Below are positions 1-4,952 of a stretch of 9,394 bases of DNA, piece after piece. The stretch's first letter is position 1. The number at the start of each line of letters is the position of its first letter. The notes under the pieces are model-generated. The model saw only the letters and a list, made by a program, of their open reading frames with translations. It was not told the origin of the DNA and searched no databases. Made by a program: the position numbers and the translations under genes. Source of the DNA: an uncultured Eubacteriales bacterium (GTDB taxonomy: Bacteria > Bacillota > Clostridia > Lachnospirales > CAG-274); assembly GCA_902495025.1 (NCBI GenBank), contig CABUWB010000053.1, positions 1-9,394 on the forward strand, written 5' to 3'.

Positions 1-323
1 GTATGGTGCACGCTGCCGTCAGGATTTCTTGCCCTCTTCACCTTATAAATTTTTAGCTTTTCTCCGTAGACGACAGCGTAACCGTCTGCTGTTTTTGTGT
101 CCGGGGCAACATCACCATCAACGATGATGCTGCCCTCAAGTTCAATTATTCTCTTTTCCGCATCAACCGTTCTCCTGCGCTTGTCCGACCATATACATTG
201 ATGTTCTGCATCATGCACAACTACGGGTGCGCCGTTTTCGTCAAGCTCAGGAGCATACAGTACAATGCGTGTATTAGTTTTAAAAAGTTCTTCCGGTATT
301 TTCGGCAATTTATTAGGTATCAT
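1..323 (-). CDS. Minor capsid / head-closure protein (3' end outside window)
   Basis: The frame opens at ATG 323-321 and stays open to the left edge, giving 107 codons and no stop. It begins MIPNKLPKIPEELFKTN and the last visible residues read YGEKLKIYKVKRARNPDGSVHHT. A short beta-rich protein with a conserved HH near its end, directly after a gp6-like connector, fits the Firmicutes phage minor capsid family (Pfam Minor_capsid_1 type), which acts in closing the head or joining it to the tail. The start is well supported: GGAGG lies 5 nt upstream, and the ATG overlaps the previous gene's TAA (TAATG), so translation is probably coupled. The family call is by memory of its length, position and end pattern. 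The C-terminus is not visible. Confidence 0.6.
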   Translation of the reverse strand, partial: MIPNKLPKIPEELFKTNTRIVLYAPELDENGAPVVVHDAEHQCIWSDKRRRTVDAEKRIIELEGSIIVDGDVAPDTKTADGYAVVYGEKLKIYKVKRARNPDGSVHH

Positions 324-619
324 TATAACCTCCTGCACATAAGCCCTGTTGTTTTCATAAGATTATAAGCGGCAGGGCTTATGCCTGCTGGAACATTCTC
401 GTTTTCTTTGAAACTCATACTTACATCAAGGACGCTTATGCTTGTTAAAGCTCCGCTATCACCGTTATCAGCTATGTACTGCATCTGCATATCTATAGCT
501 GTTAGTACTTTCTCTTGCTGAAACGGGGTAAGATTATCAATACCTATTGCCTCAAGTCTGCCAAACGTCAACTCAAACAAGCGGCTTATGGCAAGATTTC
601 TTCTTTCTTCCTCGCTCAT
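323..619 (-). CDS. Head-tail connector, gp6-like
   Basis: A 98-residue protein, mostly helical at the N-terminus (AISRLFELTFGRLEAIGIDN, then LTPFQQEKVLTAIDMQMQYI), with a beta-like part near residues 57-72 and a conserved-looking end (GISPAAYNLMKTTGLMCRRL). Size, helical start, and position two genes after the capsid match the gp6/YqbG-type connectors that form the ring below the portal in Firmicutes siphoviruses. Its ATG overlaps the upstream stop as ATGA. The nearest purine-rich site (GGTAGG) is 14 nt away and weak, so coupling to the upstream gene probably drives its translation. It ends by overlapping the next start by one base. Assignment rests on context and general sequence character, not on a diagnostic residue. 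Confidence 0.6.
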   Translation of the reverse strand: MSEEERRNLAISRLFELTFGRLEAIGIDNLTPFQQEKVLTAIDMQMQYIADNGDSGALTSISVLDVSMSFKENENVPAGISPAAYNLMKTTGLMCRRL

Positions 620-972
620 TTCTTAGCTTTTAACCTACCTTTTGGCTTTACACTGACATCTGAGGTATTTTCTTTTTTCTCATCTGCCTTAATTTCTGCC
701 TCCGTTTTGCCGCTGTGCTCTGCATCGTCAGACTTATAAGTCGTTTCATCATCGGTAGCTCCAACAGCTTTATCGGTACCCTCTCCGACTTCATCATCGG
801 CAGGCTCGGCGCTGTCAGGCTCAGGCTGCTGCGCAGTTTCTTCAACCGTATAGCCATGCTCCTTAAACCAGTCAATAGTCCATTTATCACCGCATTCAGC
901 CTGTCCATTACAAAACCTCACTCCTGCACTTACTCCGTTATAGTCCTTATTAGGAGCAATTATCCTTGCCAT
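616..972 (-). CDS. Small phage head-region protein with acidic tail
   Basis: A 118-residue protein starting MARIIAPNKDYNGVSAGVRF. The first ~45 residues, up to WFKEHGYTVEE, look like a small ordered domain that recurs just after the major capsid gene in Firmicutes phages; its role is unknown to me, with decoration or head-completion as possibilities. From about residue 45 to 105 it is low complexity and rich in D, E, T, S and A, then ends in a basic stretch (KPKGRLKAKK). An in-frame GTG at 981 would add three residues, but ATG 972-970 is preferred because it follows the capsid stop directly, has AGG 8 nt upstream and gives the usual MA-R/K-IIAPN start. The stop overlaps the next ATG by 4 nt. 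Confidence 0.65.
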   Translation of the reverse strand: MARIIAPNKDYNGVSAGVRFCNGQAECGDKWTIDWFKEHGYTVEETAQQPEPDSAEPADDEVGEGTDKAVGATDDETTYKSDDAEHSGKTEAEIKADEKKENTSDVSVKPKGRLKAKK

Positions 973-973
973 A

Positions 974-1939
974 TCAAGCACCTGCCTTTACCTTGATATT
1001 ACGCATAACACCCGCCGCCTTGCTGCTCTTAAGCGCAATGGCTGCCACCATTTCAATCTCGCCCTTTTTAACCGCACCAGCAGTTTTGAAATCGGGCAGA
1101 ATAATTTTGACAGGATTACTGCCTGTAACAGAAATGGCGTGTATGCCGTCAAGACCGAAACGACCTGCGTAAAGACTTGTAGTACCATCACCCTTGGTTG
1201 CAATAATATCATCATTGCTGCCGCTGACTGCACCTGCATCAATAATAGGGATATTGCCATACTGCTCAATGAGCTGACCCAGCTCATTGCGTGTGCTCTG
1301 ATACATACTTGCTCTGCGGATGCAGGCTCTGAGCTTTGCAACAAGCTTTGTATTGCCGATGATAAAGCTTGGCGGTGCATCCAGCTCACTCAAAAACTCA
1401 TCAAGGGCGTCAAGGAAGTACATATAATTGCTGTCAATAGCTGACGCTGTACTTAAATCAATTGCTGTACCGTCATTTGTAAATTCTGTTGAGCTGCCTG
1501 CAAGTGCCTTTTCAAGACCATCAAAGGCATTTGTGTTTGTACCGCTGTCACCGTTGATAAATGTGTCATTAAATAAGGCAGCTGTTGATTTAATCTTCTG
1601 CTTACTCTGGAAGTCAATTTCATTGACTGCGCCGCCCAAATCAGCAAGCACTCTGTCAACCTCATAGCTGCCGCCGAAGATTTTAAGGTCAGCCGAAATT
1701 TTTTCCTTAACAGCCTCGCTTGCGGTGTACTCACTGTTCAGCGCTCTGAATGCAGCTGCCGCCTCTGTCTTAACTCTTAAATACGAGTATGTCATTGTAG
1801 CACCGCCGCCCTGCGGACTTACGCACGCCTCAAACGGAATATTGTCCAATAAAAAAGAGCTCTTACGGAACTCATCAATTACGCCCTTCTGCAGGGCATC
1901 TGTACTGTTTAAACTTACCTGTGCTAATGTTACCGGCAT
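974..1939 (-). CDS. Major capsid protein, HK97 fold
   Basis: A 321-residue protein in the usual size range for an unprocessed or lightly processed HK97-fold shell protein. The N-terminus (MPVTLAQVSLNSTDALQKGV, then IDEFRKSSFLLDNIPF) is the helix-rich arm seen in many Firmicutes phage capsids. Other marks are a QGGGATMTYSYLR strand region (the expected E-loop area), the FINGDSGTNTNAFDGL segment at residues ~127-142, and a beta-rich C-terminus ending in DFKTAGAVKKGEIEMVAAIA. It follows the scaffold gene by 14 nt, the canonical order, and has a strong AAGGAGG site 8 nt before ATG 1939. There is no sign of a fused protease or long delta domain, agreeing with a separate scaffold gene. Confidence 0.88.
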   Translation of the reverse strand: MPVTLAQVSLNSTDALQKGVIDEFRKSSFLLDNIPFEACVSPQGGGATMTYSYLRVKTEAAAAFRALNSEYTASEAVKEKISADLKIFGGSYEVDRVLADLGGAVNEIDFQSKQKIKSTAALFNDTFINGDSGTNTNAFDGLEKALAGSSTEFTNDGTAIDLSTASAIDSNYMYFLDALDEFLSELDAPPSFIIGNTKLVAKLRACIRRASMYQSTRNELGQLIEQYGNIPIIDAGAVSGSNDDIIATKGDGTTSLYAGRFGLDGIHAISVTGSNPVKIILPDFKTAGAVKKGEIEMVAAIALKSSKAAGVMRNIKVKAGA

Positions 1940-1953
1940 TTAAAATTCCTCCT

Positions 1954-2433
1954 TTAATTAAAGCCCGGCGCAATGGCTGCTTCAATAGCCTCTCTAAAGC
2001 CGAGCTGTTTCTTGTCCTCTGTTTCCTCCTGTGCAGCACCCACCTTTACAAAGCCCTGCTGCTGTTCAGGTTTAAATAAAAAGCCCTTGCTTTCCTTTAA
2101 AGCCTGTATCTGCTCATCAAGCCCTGTAAGCGAGCCGTCCTCTGCAAGCTTGAGCTTATCTCTGTCAATAAGCCCTGCCGCAATGTCAACATCCTGCGCA
2201 CTGCCAGATAAGGCAAGCTTAATGGCTGTTGTGGTCTTAAGCTCACTAAGGTCAGCCTCATACTTTGCATTGCTTTCCTTGGTAGCTGTAATCTCTGCCT
2301 CCTTGTCAGAGAGCTGCTGATTAAGCTCATCAACCTGTGTAGTTAGCTGCTCATTTTCGGACTTAATCTCGGTAAGGATGGCTGTTGCCTCCTCATCAGT
2401 TAAGCCAAAATTAGTTAAAAATTCCTTTTTCAT
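1954..2433 (-). CDS. Capsid scaffold protein, gp20 type
   Basis: A 159-residue protein matching the phage minor structural protein gp20 (scaffold) family. Residues ~10-70 are a charged heptad-type coiled coil (EEATAILTEIKSENEQLT, then VDELNQQLSDKEAEI). The middle has the family-typical ALSGSAQDVDIAAGLID (residues ~74-90), and residues 111-121 carry ALKESKGFLFK, the segment next to the capsid-binding end. Scaffolds of this type fill the procapsid core during shell assembly and are then lost. The start is supported by AAGGAGG with 6 nt before ATG 2433. This start region is nearly repeated upstream of the fibre gene. Position directly before the capsid gene agrees with the call. Confidence 0.85.
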   Translation of the reverse strand: MKKEFLTNFGLTDEEATAILTEIKSENEQLTTQVDELNQQLSDKEAEITATKESNAKYEADLSELKTTTAIKLALSGSAQDVDIAAGLIDRDKLKLAEDGSLTGLDEQIQALKESKGFLFKPEQQQGFVKVGAAQEETEDKKQLGFREAIEAAIAPGFN

Positions 2434-2445
2434 AGGTTACCTCCT
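2428..2445 (-). repeat. Scaffold start region, copy 1 of a near repeat
   Basis: These 18 nt, read on the minus strand as AGGAGGTAACCTATGAAA, hold the ribosome site, spacer and first two codons of the scaffold gene. They match 4569-4586 at 17 of 18 positions; only the fifth spacer base differs. Much of the match is functional signal (AGGAGG, ATG), so common descent is plausible but not proved. Confidence 0.55.
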
Positions 2446-2463
2446 TTGGTCTATTTAAAAGGA

Positions 2464-2481
2464 GCAGGTATAATTACCTGC
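2464..2481 (-). other. Hairpin upstream of scaffold gene
   Basis: A perfect 7-bp inverted repeat (GCAGGTA / TACCTGC) with a 4-nt loop lies 31 nt before the scaffold ATG. On the transcribed strand it is followed by TCCTTTTAAATAG, so the U-tract is short and interrupted. It could be a weak or leaky terminator between fibre and scaffold, a processing or stability element, or a leftover of a junction. Scaffold and capsid must still be expressed, so a strong terminator is unlikely unless a promoter lies after it. Confidence 0.5.
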
Positions 2482-2518
2482 CCTGACACACGAAATATAG
2501 TTTTTTCTTGTTGTTTTT

Positions 2519-2538
2519 GCCGCTTTTCAACAAGCAGC
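2519..2538 (-). other. Small hairpin after fibre gene
   Basis: Within the 140-nt gap between fibre stop and scaffold start, GCTGCTT and AAGCGGC can pair over 7 bp (one G-U) with a 6-nt loop. On the minus strand it is followed by an A-rich run, not U, so it is not an intrinsic terminator. It may protect the 3' end of the fibre coding region. I see no ORF in this gap. Confidence 0.35.
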
Positions 2539-2573
2539 ATTTATTATCAGCCCAATTTAATCACCCCCCAAAG

Positions 2574-4556
2574 CTAATCAATCTTTTCCCAGTAGATTTT
2601 TTTGTTAAAAACTACAATATTATAAATTCCGCTTACTGTCGGGGATTTTGTATCCCATTCCAAGCCAGAATTATTAAACGTAAAGAAGATAGGTATAGGT
2701 GATTGTTCATCATCAACACCAACATCAAGTGCAATGTTTCTGACTTCAATATAATCATCAACTGTCATTTCGTCAGAGAACGCTATTTCGGTAAAAACTA
2801 TGGTATCATCAAGCACCACCGAATAGCGGCAGTAACCACCATTCAAACATAGCCGATTATAATGCAAATATCCGGGGCTGTACTGGTGGTCATATTTGGC
2901 TATCTCCCTACTATTTAGTTCATCACCGCCTATTATGATTTTATGAGTGTTTGCTGCATCAGCAACATCATCAACCAACTTAAAATCCGCCATTGCATAC
3001 ACAAAATCAGCACGAGCGGCATATATTCCATTAGGATATAAAGTATCCTTGCTCAATTCTCCCACATTATCAAGACGTGCCTTACCATTAACAATAGTCA
3101 GCAGGTTTCCACCGTCAAGAGATGTTTCATCCCAAGAAATTCCAACGGGCAAATCAATATTTTTCTTTAATGTACATATTACCCCATTATAGTCATTTTT
3201 AGCCATATTGAAAAATCTTATCTGAAATATATCCGATATAGTATGAGGCTGCAGTTTAATAATAAATCTGCTTACGTAGCTAATACTAGTAAGGATGCTA
3301 TTAGCCTGCTTATAACACGTATTAAAGTAATATGTCACATTAGGCTTTATATATAAGCCTACACACCATAATGAATCCTCATCATAGTCGCCTTCACTTG
3401 TAATATAGGAACAGTACTGTATTTCCTCGTCTGTCGCTTTATTATAAAATTGCTTTTCGCCTAGCCATTTGGCAGCAACGTTATTTTCGCAAAGTACATT
3501 GACGCTTTCGGTAACGTTATTAAGTTGTTCCTTGACTGATTTGCCCCCAATCTGATAGTCGCTGGCATTAACCACATTGCTGAACTTAGCCACGCCGTCT
3601 GTCCTGAACTCAAGCTTATTAAGGCTGTTACCATACTGCGCTTTCTTGGGTGCATTAACCCACCAATAGGAGTTATTCTGCGCTTCCATATTTACACCCT
3701 TAGTAAGTGTAACATCAAGCTGTTTGAAAATTTCTGTCCATGTCGCATCCGTATAATTAATTCCTGCATTCGCAGTATCAAAGGAGATGTAACCGCTGTT
3801 ACCAGCATTTATCTTCAAAGTTTCATTGCCATTAATAACATTTTTAGTGCCGGAATTGTTCGGAGTAAGGCGTAAAATAGGGATACCGTCGCACATAACC
3901 CAAAAGTCACCGTTATCCGCCCTATACATTATTCCATACTGTATATCTCCCTTTTCATCACCTTGCCCTATTTTAATGTACCAGTCCCGGTCTTTAGGCA
4001 TATTATTCAAAATTCTTATACCTGTTTCAGGGTCTATATCTACCACAGCTCTTTCATTGTCAGCGCCGTCTGATATGATACTTATACCATCTTTCTGCAC
4101 AATATCTCCTGTCGCAAACAGGTCATTAATACTAAAGCTGTCTTTTCTGTCATTCTCAAGCTCGTTAATATAATCCTCGTGCTTTCCTATAAGGGTCTTT
4201 AAAGCCGCATAAAAGCTTTCAGATGGTTTACCGCTGACCATACCCCCGATAACACCGCAGCTCATAACGTTTATACTTACCGTATTTGTTGTAATAATCT
4301 TGTTTTCGGCAACTCCTACAACATTAACATTAAGTACGCCTCTGCTCCGCAGCAGCTCCCAAGGCACCACAGCCCTACCGTCTTTTATTGGTGTGTCATA
4401 GGTTTCATCCGCCATATTCCACTGCGCTGTTTTTTCAAGTCCGTCCCAGTCGCTGTCAAAAGTAAAGTCCGCCTCAGGATACTCCTGCGCATACTGCACC
4501 AGCTTATCAGTGTCTGTCCTTTTTATTGTTTGCCCTGTTATTATAAACTTAAGCAC
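2574..4556 (-). CDS. Fibre / baseplate-upper-like virion protein in head operon
   Basis: A 660-residue protein. Residues 1-105 form a compact domain with the recurring pattern FDSDWDGL (33-40), VPWELL (64-69), a hydrophobic VNVVGV strand and TTNTVSINVMSCG; this type of N-terminal domain is found on virion fibre or baseplate proteins of Firmicutes phages (BppU-like). A short coiled coil follows (~112-140). Residues ~145-350 are beta-rich and Gly/Asn/Asp-rich, like a fibre shaft, closing with DYQIGGKSVKEQLNNV (333-348). The remaining ~300 residues look like receptor- or sugar-binding beta domains and end in YNIVVFNKKIYWEKID. The start is GTG, chosen because AAGGAGG lies 7 nt upstream and the N-terminal pattern starts there. 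The N-terminal end is ~47% GC, while a central sample (3181-3360) is ~31%. The stop is TAG. It sits between MuF and scaffold genes, so a capsid-attached fibre is one reading; a misplaced tail adhesin is another. Confidence 0.65.
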   Translation of the reverse strand: MLKFIITGQTIKRTDTDKLVQYAQEYPEADFTFDSDWDGLEKTAQWNMADETYDTPIKDGRAVVPWELLRSRGVLNVNVVGVAENKIITTNTVSINVMSCGVIGGMVSGKPSESFYAALKTLIGKHEDYINELENDRKDSFSINDLFATGDIVQKDGISIISDGADNERAVVDIDPETGIRILNNMPKDRDWYIKIGQGDEKGDIQYGIMYRADNGDFWVMCDGIPILRLTPNNSGTKNVINGNETLKINAGNSGYISFDTANAGINYTDATWTEIFKQLDVTLTKGVNMEAQNNSYWWVNAPKKAQYGNSLNKLEFRTDGVAKFSNVVNASDYQIGGKSVKEQLNNVTESVNVLCENNVAAKWLGEKQFYNKATDEEIQYCSYITSEGDYDEDSLWCVGLYIKPNVTYYFNTCYKQANSILTSISYVSRFIIKLQPHTISDIFQIRFFNMAKNDYNGVICTLKKNIDLPVGISWDETSLDGGNLLTIVNGKARLDNVGELSKDTLYPNGIYAARADFVYAMADFKLVDDVADAANTHKIIIGGDELNSREIAKYDHQYSPGYLHYNRLCLNGGYCRYSVVLDDTIVFTEIAFSDEMTVDDYIEVRNIALDVGVDDEQSPIPIFFTFNNSGLEWDTKSPTVSGIYNIVVFNKKIYWEKID

Positions 4557-4574
4557 TCAAATACCTCCTTTCAT
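4557..4574 (-). CDS. Five-codon leader ORF (MKGGI) before the fibre gene
   Basis: ATG 4574-4572 has its own AGGAGG site at 6 nt spacing and opens a five-codon frame, MKGGI, ending in TGA directly against the fibre GTG start. The fibre gene's ribosome site (AAGGAGG) lies inside this tiny ORF, so ribosomes translating it would end on the fibre start; re-initiation coupling is likely if it is used. It may instead be a relic of a duplicated scaffold start. No product function is implied. Confidence 0.45.
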   Translation of the reverse strand: MKGGI

Positions 4575-4586
4575 AAGTTACCTCCT
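4569..4586 (-). repeat. Scaffold start region, copy 2, upstream of fibre gene
   Basis: Read on the minus strand as AGGAGGTAACTTATGAAA, this matches the scaffold start region (2428-2445) at 17 of 18 positions. Both copies are also preceded, 35-37 nt before the AGGAGG, by CAGGTAAT opening a hairpin. The two therefore bracket the fibre gene like a duplicated leader. Confidence 0.5.
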
Positions 4587-4598
4587 GTATAATATTTA

Positions 4599-4619
4599 TA
4601 ATACCCTGTTGGGTTATTA
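4599..4619 (-). other. Bulged hairpin before fibre leader
   Basis: On the minus strand TAAT(A)ACCC and GGGTATTA pair over 8 bp around an AACA loop, with one bulged A. It ends 12 nt before the AGGAGG of the MKGGI leader. It occupies the place equivalent to the hairpin upstream of the scaffold gene. It could affect ribosome access or mRNA processing. No U-tract follows, so it is not a terminator. Confidence 0.4.
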
Positions 4620-4669
4620 CCTGTTTTGTTGCACTAAAAAAGAGCCTTTTAACGTCATGCTTGGGACGA

Positions 4670-4697
4670 AATCTATTTATAAAATCATAAATAGATT
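4670..4697. other. Perfect 11-bp inverted repeat, AT-rich
   Basis: AATCTATTTAT and ATAAATAGATT form a perfect 11-bp dyad with a 6-nt spacer in the gap between the Cys4 gene and the fibre gene. Only one pair is G-C, so an RNA stem would be weak, and on the minus strand it is followed by TCGTCCC, not a U-tract. It could be a protein-binding dyad, a poor terminator or a recombination remnant. Confidence 0.45.
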
Positions 4698-4699
4698 AG

Positions 4700-4729
4700 T
4701 TACATTGTTTCAAGTATTGCTTCAAACAT
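4700..4729 (-). CDS. Possible nine-residue minigene (MFEAILETM)
   Basis: ATG 4729-4727, preceded by GAGGTG at 7 nt spacing, opens a nine-residue frame MFEAILETM ending in TAA. It begins 19 nt after the Cys4 stop. The DNA has a 12-nt period (ATTG at 4704, 4716 and 4728 on the plus strand; first two units 9 of 12 identical), reflected in the peptide as FEAI/LETM. It may be a translated micro-ORF or the start of a decayed gene; an ORF this short with a ribosome site also arises by chance. Confidence 0.25.
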   Translation of the reverse strand: MFEAILETM

Positions 4730-4748
4730 TGAATAACACCTCTAATTT

Positions 4749-4952
4749 TTACTTCAAGAGTGCTTCTCCATCATCTTCAAATTTATATCCATTATTACAC
4801 TCGTCGAGCTGTGTAACATCATTTTGAGAATAAAAGCTATAGGGAATTCCATTTGGAAAAGCTTTACATCTCGGCATACCGTAGCTTCCATCAATTGGAA
4901 TGCTATTTTTGCATCTTGAACATGGATTATTTAAAATCACCAACAAAATCAC
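4749..4952 (-). CDS. Small four-cysteine (zinc-knuckle-like) phage protein
   Basis: A 67-residue protein with Cys at 11, 14, 29 and 52, spaced C-x2-C-x14-C-x22-C as expected for a small zinc-binding fold. It contains CKAFPNGIP (29-37) and NNGYKFED (53-60), a pattern I recall from short uncharacterised Firmicutes phage proteins; no function is established to my knowledge. The outermost start is GTG 4952, overlapping the MuF stop as GTGA, but GGG of AAAGGG sits better (5-11 nt) before in-frame TTG 4946, TTG 4943 or GTG 4940, which would remove 2-4 residues. The gene is AT-rich like the end of the gene before it. Its place right after a predicted effector domain makes a partner or immunity role possible; that is inference only. 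Confidence 0.65.
   Translation of the reverse strand: MILLVILNNPCSRCKNSIPIDGSYGMPRCKAFPNGIPYSFYSQNDVTQLDECNNGYKFEDDGEALLK

Noticed and set aside
648..908. 86-residue minus-strand frame inside the acidic-tailed gene
   Set aside because: It is an out-of-frame shadow of a better-supported gene with no ribosome site or recognisable pattern.
979..981. GTG at 981 as the start of the acidic-tailed protein
   Set aside because: It overlaps the capsid stop and adds three residues; ATG 972 has better ribosome spacing and gives the usual family start.
2464..2500. Intrinsic terminator ending the fibre transcript
   Set aside because: The stem is only 7 bp, the U-run is interrupted and scaffold/capsid genes follow on the same strand; kept only as an unassigned hairpin.
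4588..4660. Sigma-70-type promoter before the fibre gene, suggested by TATTATAAATATTATAC
   Set aside because: No acceptable -35 box is found 16-18 nt upstream of any of the possible -10 hexamers; the region is simply AT-rich.
4700..4740. Iteron-like origin or operator from the 12-nt repeats
   Set aside because: Only two units are really similar (9 of 12); the third matches in four bases plus little else, so the repeat is too weak for a regulatory or origin call.
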